Positions 26,093 through 34,325 of a stretch of 58,341 nt of DNA are shown here, piece after piece. The stretch covers positions 1 to 58,341 of the forward strand of contig NZ_RZNH01000035.1 of NCBI RefSeq assembly GCF_013141825.1. The letters are read 5' to 3'. The notes beneath the pieces were generated by a model, which saw only the letters and a list, made by a program, of their open reading frames with translations, had not been told where the DNA came from and did no database searches. The position numbers and the translations under genes are program-made. The stretch's first letter is position 1. Every line of letters begins with the position of its first letter. Source of the DNA: Marinifilum caeruleilacunae. GTDB lineage: Bacteria; Bacteroidota; Bacteroidia; Bacteroidales; Marinifilaceae.

Positions 26093-27568
26093 ATGGCAAA
26101 AGTTTTAACGAGCAGAAGCGAAAATTATTCGCAGTGGTATAATGATCTGGTTATGAAAGCAGATCTGGCAGAGAATTCTGCTGTAAGAGGATGTATGATT
26201 ATTAAGCCTTATGGGTATGCAATTTGGGAGAATATGCAAGCGGAATTGGACAAAATGTTCAAGGATACCGGGCATCAAAATGCATATTTTCCATTGCTAA
26301 TTCCGAAATCATTCTTGAGTAAAGAAGCAGATCACGTAGAAGGGTTTGCAAAAGAATGTGCAGTTGTAACCCACTACCGTCTGAAAAATGACCCCAATGG
26401 GAAAGGTGTAGTTGTTGATCCAAATGCTCAATTAGAAGAAGAATTAATTATTCGACCTACGTCAGAAACGATTATCTGGAATACATATAGAAACTGGATT
26501 CAATCCTACAGAGATCTTCCAATTCTTTGCAATCAGTGGGCGAACGTAATGCGTTGGGAAATGCGTACGCGTTTGTTCTTGCGTACGGCTGAGTTCTTGT
26601 GGCAAGAAGGGCATACTGCTCATGCAACAAAAGAAGAAGCATTGCAGGAAACTGAACAAATGATTAATGTATACGGTGATTTTGCAGAAAACTTTATGGC
26701 TGTTCCTGTTTTAAAAGGTCATAAAACAGAATCGGAAAGATTTGCGGGTGCATTGGATACCTACTGTATTGAAGCCTTAATGCAGGATGGAAAAGCACTG
26801 CAGGCCGGAACTTCTCACTTTTTGGGACAGAACTTTGCAAAAGCATTTGATGTAAAGTTTGCTAATAAAGAAGGAAAAGAAGATTACGTTTGGGCTACTT
26901 CCTGGGGTGTATCTACTCGATTAATGGGTGCATTAATAATGGCACATTCTGATGATAACGGTTTGGTATTGCCTCCAAAATTGGCTCCAATCCAGGTCGT
27001 TATTGTACCGATTTACCGAAAAGCAGAAGAATTGGAAAAAATTGCTGCTAAAATCGATCCTATCGTTGCCAAATTGAAAACAATGGGTATTTCCGTTAAA
27101 TTTGATGATAGCGATAACCGCAAACCAGGATGGAAATTTGCAGAGTACGAATTAAAGGGTGTTCCAGTGCGTTTGGCCATTGGTAACCGCGATTTGGAAA
27201 ATGGAACCATCGAATTGGCGCGTCGTGATAACCTGACTAAAGAAACTCTTCCTATTGATGGAATTGAAGAGGTAATTGAGAAGTTATTGGAAGAAATTCA
27301 AAACAATATTTTCCAGAAAGCACTTGATTTCAGAGCTGAAAAAACAACAAAAGTAGATTCGTATGACGAATTTAAAGACTTGTTGGAAACCAAAACAGGA
27401 TTTTTCCTGGCACACTGGGATGGTACAGCAGAAACCGAAGAGCAAATTAAAAATGAGACCAAAGCTACCATTCGTTGTATTCCTTTCGATGCAGAAGAGG
27501 AAGAAGGTGTATGTATGGTAACAGGAAAACCTTCTAAACGAAGAGTTGTTTTTGCAAAAGCTTACTAG
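26093..27568 (+). CDS. proS: Prolyl-tRNA synthetase, archaeal/eukaryal type
   Basis: At 491 residues this charges tRNA-Pro with proline. It is the short class II form lacking the editing insertion of E. coli-type ProS. It has the N-terminal [18 protein letters not shown], motif 1 region [19 protein letters not shown], motif 2 with [24 protein letters not shown], motif 3 [20 protein letters not shown], an anticodon-binding domain (VVIVPIYRK onward) and a C-terminal extension ending in [10 protein letters not shown], whose Tyr is the characteristic last residue of this type. A tRNA-Pro(GGG) gene is also in this window but not adjacent. It is monocistronic with a strong terminator. Confidence 0.96.
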   Translation: MAKVLTSRSENYSQWYNDLVMKADLAENSAVRGCMIIKPYGYAIWENMQAELDKMFKDTGHQNAYFPLLIPKSFLSKEADHVEGFAKECAVVTHYRLKNDPNGKGVVVDPNAQLEEELIIRPTSETIIWNTYRNWIQSYRDLPILCNQWANVMRWEMRTRLFLRTAEFLWQEGHTAHATKEEALQETEQMINVYGDFAENFMAVPVLKGHKTESERFAGALDTYCIEALMQDGKALQAGTSHFLGQNFAKAFDVKFANKEGKEDYVWATSWGVSTRLMGALIMAHSDDNGLVLPPKLAPIQVVIVPIYRKAEELEKIAAKIDPIVAKLKTMGISVKFDDSDNRKPGWKFAEYELKGVPVRLAIGNRDLENGTIELARRDNLTKETLPIDGIEEVIEKLLEEIQNNIFQKALDFRAEKTTKVDSYDEFKDLLETKTGFFLAHWDGTAETEEQIKNETKATIRCIPFDAEEEEGVCMVTGKPSKRRVVFAKAY

Positions 27569-27595
27569 GAGAGTTCACAAAACAATCATAATAGA

Positions 27596-27628
27596 AACAG
27601 TCATCGAAATATCGGTGACTGTTTTTTT
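27596..27628 (+). terminator. Terminator of proS
   Basis: AACAGTCATCGA (27596-27607) pairs with TCGGTGACTGTT (27612-27623, one G-U), followed by seven T. Confidence 0.9.
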
Positions 27629-27661
27629 GTATATTTAGGGATTACCTAAAACAACGATACA

Positions 27662-28345
27662 ATGAACATTTTGAACACTAAAACTGCGATTTTAAATACA
27701 ATTCGAGAAAAGGCAACACTAAAACAACAAGTATATCAGAATACAAAAGAGATTTTTGAAGATTTAAGAGATGTATTGGAAGGTTTGGTTTTGGAATACA
27801 ATGAGGAACTAAAAGATGCCGACGAGAAAGTCCAATTGGAATACGAAGATCGCGGAGAGTTCGAATTTCAAATTAAAGTGGCTTCAGATATTTTGGTTTT
27901 TAGTTTACACACCAATGTTTTCCAGTTTAACAGAGATCATAATGTTTGGGAGCAAAACTATGTAAGAATCAATCCCGATAATGCATATTCCGGAATCATC
28001 AACATTTACAACTTTTTATACGACTCATTTAAATACACCCGATACGATGACTTAGGCTACCTGGTAGCACGTATCTTTATCAATCGCGAAAAGCATTATA
28101 TCGTTGAAGGAAAAAGGCAAATGGGCTTACTACAAACCGATTTGTCGGCCAGTAAAGCAACCAAAGAAAGCCTGAGAACAATTGTTGAAACTGCTATCAA
28201 TTACTCTTTAAATTTCGATTTGCTGGTTCCTCCATACGATAATGTAAAAATCATGTCTGTGGCCCAGATTTTCGAGAAAATTCAAAATGCCAGAATACAA
28301 ACTGGAAAGCGTTTGGGTTTTCAATTTAAATCAGACGACGTATAA
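27662..28345 (+). CDS. Conserved-looking protein of unknown function
   Basis: This 227-residue soluble protein shows no signal peptide or membrane helix. The N-terminal 60 residues are helical and charged (REKATLKQQVYQNTKEIFED), the middle has strand-like segments (FEFQIKVASDILVFSLHTNV), and aromatic-rich motifs follow (YNFLYDSFKYTRYDDLGYLV, NREKHYIVEGKRQMGLL). I do not recognise a family. Codon use and composition match its neighbours, it has its own strong terminator, and the frame is intact, so it is very likely a real gene. Confidence 0.8.
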   Translation: MNILNTKTAILNTIREKATLKQQVYQNTKEIFEDLRDVLEGLVLEYNEELKDADEKVQLEYEDRGEFEFQIKVASDILVFSLHTNVFQFNRDHNVWEQNYVRINPDNAYSGIINIYNFLYDSFKYTRYDDLGYLVARIFINREKHYIVEGKRQMGLLQTDLSASKATKESLRTIVETAINYSLNFDLLVPPYDNVKIMSVAQIFEKIQNARIQTGKRLGFQFKSDDV

Positions 28346-28406
28346 GACACTTATAAATGAAGATTTAAATTGACTCTTTTTGCAATCAATTTATTAATAT
28401 TGTAAG

Positions 28407-28435
28407 CGCTTCAAATTTTTGAAGCGTTTTTATTT
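28407..28435 (+). terminator. Terminator of the unknown gene at 27662
   Basis: CGCTTCAAA (28407-28415) pairs perfectly with TTTGAAGCG (28418-28426), followed by TTTTTATTTT. Confidence 0.85.
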
Positions 28436-28474
28436 TACCTATCGGTAAACGTAAACTATTAACAACAAGCAATA

Positions 28475-29701
28475 ATGAGTACTGTAGTAGATAAATTTTT
28501 AAAATACGTAAAGTTCGATACTGAATCGGATACTGAAACAGGTCTTACCCCAAGTACACCAGGACAAATGGTTTTGGCAAAGGAATTGGCAAAAGAATTG
28601 GAAGAAATTGGATTGGAAAATGTAAGCCTTGATGAAAATGGATATGTGATGGGAGTGCTTCCTTCGAATCTCGATAAGGAAGTTCCGAAAGTAGGTTTTG
28701 TAGCTCATATGGATACCAGCCCTGATTTTTCGGGCAAAAATGTAACACCTCAAATCGTGGAAAATTACGATGGCTCTGATATTGTCCTTAACAAAGGTGA
28801 GGACATTGTAATGAAGGTTGCCGATTTTCCTGAACTAAGCAATTATAAAGGCCAGACTTTGATTACTACAGATGGAACAACTCTATTAGGTGCTGATGAT
28901 AAAGCAGGAGTGGCCGAAATTATAACGGCAGTAGAGTTTTTGGCTAAGAATCCAGAAATTAAGCACGGAGCTGTTCATGTTGGTTTTACTCCCGATGAGG
29001 AAATCGGAAAAGGAGCAGATTTCTTCGACGTGAAAAAGTTTGGTGCCGATTTCGCATATACGCTGGATGGTGGAGAGATTGGAGAATTGCAATATGAGAA
29101 CTTTAATGCCGCTTATGCCAAAATTACCTTTAAAGGCCGTAATGTTCATCCGGGAATGGCAAAGGATAAAATGATTAACTCGATGACTATTGCCAATGAG
29201 TTTGCAGCAAGGCTACCAAAGGATGAAGTGCCGGAAAAAACTGAAGGCTACCAAGGTTTCTATCACTTAATAGCAATGAATGGAGGCGTGGAGAGTAGTT
29301 CGCTTCAGTATATCATTCGCGATTTTGATATGACAAATTATGAAGCTCGTAAGAAATTCATTGAAGATTTGTGTGCAGAGTATAATGCCAAATACGGCGA
29401 GGGAAGTGTTAAGCTTGAAATGACTAACCAATACTATAATATGCGCGAAAAGGTAGAGCCTGTAAAGTATATTGTAGATATTGCTGAAGAGGCAATGAAA
29501 GAGGTGGGTGTGTCTCCAATGGTAATTCCAATTCGTGGAGGTACCGACGGCAGCCGATTGTCTTATATGGGCTTACCTTGTCCTAATATTTTTGCAGGCG
29601 GACACAATTTCCACGGTCGTTTCGAATATGTACCAGTACAGTCGATGGAAAAAGCAGTGGATGTAATTTTGAAAATTGTAGACCTGATTGCAAAGCGATA
29701 A
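28475..29701 (+). CDS. pepT: Peptidase T (tripeptide aminopeptidase)
   Basis: This 408-residue M20B metallopeptidase removes N-terminal residues from tripeptides in the cytoplasm. The two-zinc site is visible: [12 protein letters not shown] (His, Asp), [15 protein letters not shown] (bridging Asp), [13 protein letters not shown] (catalytic Glu pair), [17 protein letters not shown] and the late [14 protein letters not shown] (His). The dimerisation domain lies between, with [17 protein letters not shown]. Length and order are normal for PepT. It is monocistronic. Confidence 0.96.
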   Translation: MSTVVDKFLKYVKFDTESDTETGLTPSTPGQMVLAKELAKELEEIGLENVSLDENGYVMGVLPSNLDKEVPKVGFVAHMDTSPDFSGKNVTPQIVENYDGSDIVLNKGEDIVMKVADFPELSNYKGQTLITTDGTTLLGADDKAGVAEIITAVEFLAKNPEIKHGAVHVGFTPDEEIGKGADFFDVKKFGADFAYTLDGGEIGELQYENFNAAYAKITFKGRNVHPGMAKDKMINSMTIANEFAARLPKDEVPEKTEGYQGFYHLIAMNGGVESSSLQYIIRDFDMTNYEARKKFIEDLCAEYNAKYGEGSVKLEMTNQYYNMREKVEPVKYIVDIAEEAMKEVGVSPMVIPIRGGTDGSRLSYMGLPCPNIFAGGHNFHGRFEYVPVQSMEKAVDVILKIVDLIAKR

Positions 29702-29724
29702 TCCGATTCGAGAAATAGAGTAAG

Positions 29725-29751
29725 AAGGCAGCTAAACAGCTGCCTTTTTTG
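29725..29751 (+). terminator. Terminator of pepT
   Basis: AAGGCAGCT (29725-29733) pairs perfectly with AGCTGCCTT (29738-29746), followed by a T run. Near-identical hairpins end the next two plus-strand genes. Confidence 0.9.
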
Positions 29752-29985
29752 TTCTCCATGAGCTTAAACTTGCAAAATAAGGTGTGCAACTACCCAGAGT
29801 TCGTTCTTATAAACCGAACAGTCATAGATGTTTATAACAATTCATTTGTGAATATTCCGTAACTTTAATAGATGTGATTTGAAGAGCTATCAAATTCCAA
29901 CGGCCTCTCACCTGTGTCGATATAATTTTCTGAATTGATACAGAGCTAATATCCCGATTGAAACAACCTTTAAATATATTGAATT

Positions 29986-30990
29986 ATGGATGTAAAAGCT
30001 TATGCAGCCTTTGAGGCTGGAGCTAAACTGGAAGAATATCATTACGAACTTCCTGCCTTGGAAGATGAACAGGTTGATATTAAAGTGGAATATTGTGGCA
30101 TTTGTCACTCCGATTTAAGTATGCTAAATAATGAGTGGGGAATGACCCAATATCCTTTTGTTCCCGGACATGAAATTGTTGGCGAAGTGATTGCCAAAGG
30201 AAAGGCAGTTCGTCATTTAAATGTGGGCGATAAAGTAGGATTAGGATGGATGTCAGGTTCCTGTATGCATTGTCATGAGTGTATGGATGGAAGCCATCAT
30301 CTTTGTTCCACACTAGAACAAACTATTGTTGGAAGACATGGCGGATTTGCCGATCATGTAAGAGCACATTGGTCCTGGGCAATTCCAATTCCGGCTCATA
30401 TGGATATTAGTAAAGTTGGGCCTCTGCTTTGTGGCGGGATTACCGTATTTAATCCAATTGTTTTATCAGGTGTTAAACCAACCGATAAGGTGGGTGTAAT
30501 TGGTATTGGAGGATTGGGACACATGGCCTTAAAATTCCTGAAATTTTGGGGCTGCGAAGTATTTGCATTCAGCTCTAATCCTTCAAAAAAAGATAAAATT
30601 TTGGAAATGGGCGCAAGCAAGGTAATCAATTCTCGCAATCCAGATGATTTGGAGAGTATCAAAGGTAAGCTGGATTTTATCCTCAATACAACCAATGTAA
30701 CACTCGATTGGGATTCATATCTTTCCACCCTGGCTCCAAAAGGCAAGCTTCATACAGTTGGAGCGGTATTGGAGCCAATGCAAATTCCGGCTTTTAGTTT
30801 AATTATGGGAGAAAAATCGGTAGGAGGTAGTCCTCTTGGTAGCCCTGCATTAACCAGAACAATGCTCGATTTTTGTGTGCGACATGAAATTTATCCTACG
30901 GTAGAAGAGTTTCCAATGTCAGAGGTTAATCAGGCACTTCAACACCTTGAAGAAGGAAAGGCAAGATACAGGATCGTTCTAAAAAATTAG
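29986..30990 (+). CDS. Zinc-dependent NAD(P)-dependent alcohol/aldehyde dehydrogenase (YahK/cinnamyl-alcohol type)
   Basis: This 334-residue medium-chain dehydrogenase interconverts alcohols and aldehydes. Catalytic zinc ligands are in VEYCGICHSDLSML (Cys) and VPGHEIVGEV (His, Glu), with a Cys in LLCGGITVF. The structural zinc site is the four-Cys cluster GSCMHCHECMDGSHHLC. The nucleotide-binding loop is GVIGIGGLGHMALKFLK, followed by FAFSSNPSK; a Ser after the strand suggests NADPH. It resembles broad-specificity YahK/CAD-like reductases, perhaps for aldehyde detoxification. The next gene, on the opposite strand, is a possible redox-sensing HxlR regulator. Confidence 0.92.
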   Translation: MDVKAYAAFEAGAKLEEYHYELPALEDEQVDIKVEYCGICHSDLSMLNNEWGMTQYPFVPGHEIVGEVIAKGKAVRHLNVGDKVGLGWMSGSCMHCHECMDGSHHLCSTLEQTIVGRHGGFADHVRAHWSWAIPIPAHMDISKVGPLLCGGITVFNPIVLSGVKPTDKVGVIGIGGLGHMALKFLKFWGCEVFAFSSNPSKKDKILEMGASKVINSRNPDDLESIKGKLDFILNTTNVTLDWDSYLSTLAPKGKLHTVGAVLEPMQIPAFSLIMGEKSVGGSPLGSPALTRTMLDFCVRHEIYPTVEEFPMSEVNQALQHLEEGKARYRIVLKN

Positions 30991-31009
30991 AACGTTTCTT
31001 AGATCAATA

Positions 31010-31040
31010 AAAGGCAGCCTTAGGGTTGTCTTTCTTTTTT
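31010..31040 (+). terminator. Terminator of the alcohol dehydrogenase gene
   Basis: AAAGGCAGCC (31010-31019) pairs with GGTTGTCTTT (31024-31033, two G-U), followed by CTTTTTT. Confidence 0.8.
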
Positions 31041-31048
31041 ATATTCAG

Positions 31049-31363
31049 CTATTTAATTTCTTGTTCCAATAGCTTACCACCTCGGTACATTGCAATTAAT
31101 ACCGGGTGAATTTCATGGCCCAAATCACTTAAACTGTATTCGACCTTAGGTGGTACTTCCGGATATATTTTCTTCTCGATAAAACCAGATTCCTCCAGTT
31201 CTTTCAGATTTTTACTCAGCATTCGATCGCTTACATCGGGAATCAATTTTACCAGTTCGGAATAACGTTTGGTACCTTGTTTAAGATGCAATATAATGGT
31301 AGCCTTACGTTTTCCTTTTACGTAATTGATAAATGTATCGATGGGACAAACTCCTTTTTCCAA
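31049..31363 (-). CDS. HxlR-family transcriptional regulator
   Basis: This 104-residue winged-helix protein is typical of the HxlR/MarR-like family. It starts MEKGVCPIDTFINYVKGK, with the conserved Cys-Pro at residues 6-7. It goes on with RYSELVKLIPDVSDRMLSKN (recognition helix), LKELEESGFIEKKIYPEVPP (wing) and YSLSDLGHEIHPVL. In several relatives (HypR, QorR) this Cys senses oxidants, quinones or aldehydes. The gene is divergent from a YhdH-type quinone/enoyl reductase, the usual setting for regulation of that reductase and of itself. Confidence 0.92.
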   Translation of the reverse strand: MEKGVCPIDTFINYVKGKRKATIILHLKQGTKRYSELVKLIPDVSDRMLSKNLKELEESGFIEKKIYPEVPPKVEYSLSDLGHEIHPVLIAMYRGGKLLEQEIK

Positions 31364-31383
31364 AACTTTAAATTTTTTATTGC

Positions 31384-31402
31384 CTGATAATCAATAAATC
31401 AG
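31384..31402. promoter_or_regulatory. Candidate operator in the HxlR/reductase intergenic region
   Basis: CTGAT (31384-31388) and ATCAG (31398-31402) form an inverted repeat spaced by nine bases, 20 bases upstream of the HxlR start codon. Short symmetric half-sites with such spacing are usual for HxlR dimers. The assignment is by position only. Confidence 0.35.
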
Positions 31403-31437
31403 AACAAAATGTTAGTATGCGATCTAATTGTAAGTTC

Positions 31438-31468
31438 TTGATTTGTAGATTAAATGCACGTATTTTTG
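31438..31468 (+). promoter_or_regulatory. Promoter of the YhdH-type reductase
   Basis: TTG (31438-31440) and TATTTTTG (31461-31468) fit the Bacteroidetes -33/-7 promoter with a 20-base gap; the start codon is 32 bases beyond. Confidence 0.65.
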
Positions 31469-31500
31469 TTGCAAGATAAGAATAAAAAAAAAGATCAGAT

Positions 31501-32493
31501 ATGAATAAGGAATTTAAAGCACTTAGAATAAGTGAAGAGAATGGAGAGTATATCCGCAAAATTGAGAATAGAAAGATAAGCGATTTGCCGGAGGGAGAAG
31601 TCTTGGTTCGTGTAAAATATTCATCACTGAACTATAAAGATGCACTTTCTGTATCAGGAAATAAGGGAGTAACCCGCAAGTATCCTCATACACCTGGAAT
31701 TGATGCAGCTGGTATTGTAGAAGCATCAACAAGTGAAAAATTTAAACAAGGCGATGAGGTAATTGTAACAAGTTACGATCTGGGAATGAACACCGATGGA
31801 GGTTTTGCCGAATACATCCGTGTTCCGGAATCATGGGTTGTGATCTTACCAAAAGAATTGAGCTTTCGTGATGCTATGATTTATGGAACAGCTGGTTTTA
31901 CTGCTGCACTTTCTGTGTACAAGTTATTGGCATCGGGGCAAACACCAGAAATGGGACCAGTAGTGGTAACAGGTGCGCTAGGAGGTGTAGGTAGCATTGC
32001 CATTAGTATTTTATCATCCTTAGGTTTCGAAGTAATTGCAGCAACTTTCGAATCAACAGGTGACGAGGATGTGCTTCATGAGCTTGGTGCAAGTACCAGA
32101 ATTTCAAAAGAAGTTACCGATGATCAGTCGGGTAGACCATTGTTGCGCCCTCAGTGGGCAGGAGCCATTGATGTAATTGGTGGGAATACCTTACATACTT
32201 TGCTAAAGGCATGTAAACCTCTGGGCACAGTAACTTGTTGTGGAAATGTTGGTTCTGGCGATTTACCAATGAGCGTTTATCCTTTCATTTTAAATGGAAT
32301 TAGCCTGGTTGGTATCGATTCTCAAAATTGTCCAATGCATTTGAGACAAAAAGTATGGGATAGACTGGCAGCAGAATGGAATGTTTACAAACAAAAAGAT
32401 CAGGTAATTGAATCTTCATTAGAAGATTTGGATACTTATATTGACCTTATGCTTCAAAAGAAAAGTAAAGGTAGAGTCATCGTGAAATTGTAA
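31501..32493 (+). CDS. YhdH/AcuI-type NADPH-dependent quinone or acryloyl-CoA reductase
   Basis: This 330-residue zinc-free medium-chain reductase matches the YhdH/YhfP family, whose best-studied member AcuI reduces acryloyl-CoA to propionyl-CoA. Characteristic are VRVKYSSLNYKDALSVSG, HTPGIDAAGIV, the substrate pocket MIYGTAGFTAALSV and the NADPH loop VVTGALGGVGSIAISILS, with CGNVGSGDLPMSVYPFILNG near the C-terminus. The true substrate may be an enal, a quinone or acryloyl-CoA. Given the propionyl-CoA enzymes elsewhere in this window, acryloyl-CoA is plausible. The divergent HxlR regulator suggests induction by a reactive electrophile. Confidence 0.92.
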   Translation: MNKEFKALRISEENGEYIRKIENRKISDLPEGEVLVRVKYSSLNYKDALSVSGNKGVTRKYPHTPGIDAAGIVEASTSEKFKQGDEVIVTSYDLGMNTDGGFAEYIRVPESWVVILPKELSFRDAMIYGTAGFTAALSVYKLLASGQTPEMGPVVVTGALGGVGSIAISILSSLGFEVIAATFESTGDEDVLHELGASTRISKEVTDDQSGRPLLRPQWAGAIDVIGGNTLHTLLKACKPLGTVTCCGNVGSGDLPMSVYPFILNGISLVGIDSQNCPMHLRQKVWDRLAAEWNVYKQKDQVIESSLEDLDTYIDLMLQKKSKGRVIVKL

Positions 32494-32517
32494 TTTCTAA
32501 AGCAGATTGAATCGGTT

Positions 32518-32544
32518 AAGGCAGCTATGTGGCTGCCTTTTTTT
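32518..32544 (+). terminator. Terminator of the YhdH-type gene
   Basis: AAGGCAGC (32518-32525) pairs perfectly with GCTGCCTT (32532-32539), followed by seven T. The stem equals that of the pepT terminator. Confidence 0.9.
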
Positions 32545-32599
32545 ATGGATATAATTAAGATTTAGTATAAAAGGGCAGTTTTTAGATCTAAATAAAGTT

Positions 32600-32607
32600 T
32601 ATTTTTG
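32600..32607 (+). promoter_or_regulatory. Promoter -7 element for the esterase lipoprotein gene
   Basis: TATTTTTG is a perfect TAnnTTTG match. It overlaps an upstream TTG codon (32605) of the same frame, so translation must begin later, in agreement with ATG at 32668. Confidence 0.55.
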
Positions 32608-32667
32608 ATTAGAATCATCAGGCTGATATGTAAACAACTGGCCAGAACAGAAAAACAACCCCTACTA

Positions 32668-33756
32668 ATGATGAAAAAACTATCGAACTTATTGCTTGTG
32701 TTTTCAATTCTTTTTGTCGCTTGCACCAATGAAAAGAAGGTAATCGTAAATTGTTTGAATCCTGCAATTGAATATTCGGGAAGAATAGATACTACAAGTA
32801 CTAACTGTGCCAGGCTATTTTGGTCGGGGAGTTCGATTAAAATTAATTTTGAGGGAGAGTCGATAAAGGCAAAGCTAAAAGATGATAAAGGAGATAATTA
32901 TTACAATGTAATTATTGATGAAGATAGCATTGTATTATTGAGGCCAGACACTATTGTTAAATATCATTTGCTGGCAGAAAATTTGCCCAAAGGAAAGCAT
33001 ACAATCGAGATTTTTAAAAGAACAGAATGGGATAGAGGAACAAGCAGTTTTTATGGATTTGAAATTGGTGGAAACGCGAAAATCTTGCCAAAATCTGAAA
33101 AGCAAAAGAGGAAGATTGAGTTCTATGGGAATTCAATTACAGCAGGTTATGCAGTTGAAGATACATCGGGAGCCGATTCTCCTGATAGCACATTTACAAA
33201 TCATTACCTGAGCTATGCAGCTCTAACAGCCCGACATTTCGATGCAAAACACCATTGCATTTGCAAGAGTGGTATTGGCATCACCATTAGTTGGTTTCCA
33301 TTCGAAATGCCTGATATTTATGACCGCTTAAATCCGGCCGAAGCAGAAAGTAAGTGGGATTTTTCTCTTTATTCTCCCAATTTGCTTGTAGTTAATTTAT
33401 TTCAGAATGATTCGTGGTTGGTTAACAGACCGAAAAGAGCTGAGTTTAAGACAAATTTTGGCAGTAAGCCACCAAGCCAGGAGTTTCTGATCAATGCCTA
33501 TCAACAATTTATATCTCAATTAAGAAGTCATTATCCTGATGCGCAAATAATTTGCATGCTTGGCAATATGGATGCTACCCAAATAGGATCGAAATGGCCA
33601 GAATATATCAAAGATGCAGTAGCTGGCTTAAAGGATGAAAGGATTTTTACGCACTTTGTTCCATACAAAGAAACAGCCGGTCATCCATCTGTAAGCGAGC
33701 AGGAAGTTATGGCAGAAAGCTTGATTCGATTTATCGATGAAAATATAAAATGGTAA
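32668..33756 (+). CDS. SGNH-hydrolase lipoprotein, carbohydrate esterase family 2-like
   Basis: From the chosen ATG the protein has 362 residues. A lipoprotein signal MMKKLSNLLLVFSILFVAC is followed by an N-terminal beta-sandwich (about 30-150, with SGRIDTTSTNCARLFWSGSS) and a C-terminal SGNH hydrolase domain. The nucleophile block is KIEFYGNSITAGYAVED (GNSI instead of GDSI), the oxyanion region SGIGITISWFP, then IICMLGNMD, and the His block ETAGHPSVSEQEVMAESLI. This order is that of family CE2 acetyl esterases, which deacetylate plant polysaccharides. It is expected at the outer membrane. No glycoside hydrolase or SusCD pair is adjacent, so the target glycan is unknown. A small lipoprotein gene follows 24 bases later. 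Confidence 0.85.
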   Translation: MMKKLSNLLLVFSILFVACTNEKKVIVNCLNPAIEYSGRIDTTSTNCARLFWSGSSIKINFEGESIKAKLKDDKGDNYYNVIIDEDSIVLLRPDTIVKYHLLAENLPKGKHTIEIFKRTEWDRGTSSFYGFEIGGNAKILPKSEKQKRKIEFYGNSITAGYAVEDTSGADSPDSTFTNHYLSYAALTARHFDAKHHCICKSGIGITISWFPFEMPDIYDRLNPAEAESKWDFSLYSPNLLVVNLFQNDSWLVNRPKRAEFKTNFGSKPPSQEFLINAYQQFISQLRSHYPDAQIICMLGNMDATQIGSKWPEYIKDAVAGLKDERIFTHFVPYKETAGHPSVSEQEVMAESLIRFIDENIKW

Positions 33757-33780
33757 ATTAGGTAACAAAAATATAAGGTG

Positions 33781-34233
33781 ATGAAATACATCCTTCTCTT
33801 TCTATTATCGGTAACAATTTTCTCCTGCTCAAAATCAAATATGCATGAGCTTGATTTTCTTAGCGGAACCTGGCAGATTGAAGGAAAACAACAGTTTGAA
33901 AAATGGGAGAAGAAAGCTGATGGATTGCTTGGAACAGGCTATAAAATAGAGGATGGAAAGGAAAAACTGTTGGAAACTCTTGCCATTACATATGAGAAAG
34001 GCCATTGGATTTATCATGCAACAGTTGCTAATCAGAATCAGGGTGCAACAATCTCATTTTATCTAAATACAAATGTTTCAGAAGTTTATTCTTTCGAAAA
34101 TACCGAGCACGATTTTCCCAAGAAGATACAGTATCAGATAGTTGATTCTAATAGGTTAAAAGTGAATGTTTTGGGTGAAGGTGAAAAAGGCTTTACTTTC
34201 CTTCTAAATCGGGTAGAAAAGGAAAATCCTTAA
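33781..34233 (+). CDS. Small lipoprotein, DUF6265-like
   Basis: This 150-residue protein has a lipoprotein signal MKYILLFLLSVTIFSC. The body begins HELDFLSGTWQIEGKQQFEKW and has EHDFPKKIQYQIVDSNRL near the end. This is a small lipocalin-like beta-barrel pattern as in DUF6265 proteins (FLSGTWQ...W, then ENPxHDFPxxI). A GTG three bases upstream is also in frame; ATG 33781 is chosen. It is probably cotranscribed with the esterase. Function unknown; a ligand-binding periplasmic role is possible. Confidence 0.8.
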   Translation: MKYILLFLLSVTIFSCSKSNMHELDFLSGTWQIEGKQQFEKWEKKADGLLGTGYKIEDGKEKLLETLAITYEKGHWIYHATVANQNQGATISFYLNTNVSEVYSFENTEHDFPKKIQYQIVDSNRLKVNVLGEGEKGFTFLLNRVEKENP

Positions 34234-34313
34234 TTATTTAATATACACTTCATTTTTCAAGCTTAAAATTCATCTATTTTAATAGCAGAAAGCAAATCAA
34301 TACATCTTTTGTT

Positions 34314-34321
34314 TAAATTTG
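34314..34321 (+). promoter_or_regulatory. Promoter -7 element directly before pabB
   Basis: TAAATTTG matches TAnnTTTG exactly and ends only five bases before the pabB ATG (34326), so the mRNA would be leaderless or nearly so. Confidence 0.45.
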
Positions 34322-34325
34322 CGAC

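Noticed and set aside
32605-32667. Upstream TTG start for the esterase lipoprotein
   Set aside because: It overlaps a consensus promoter element and would put 21 residues before a proper lipoprotein signal.
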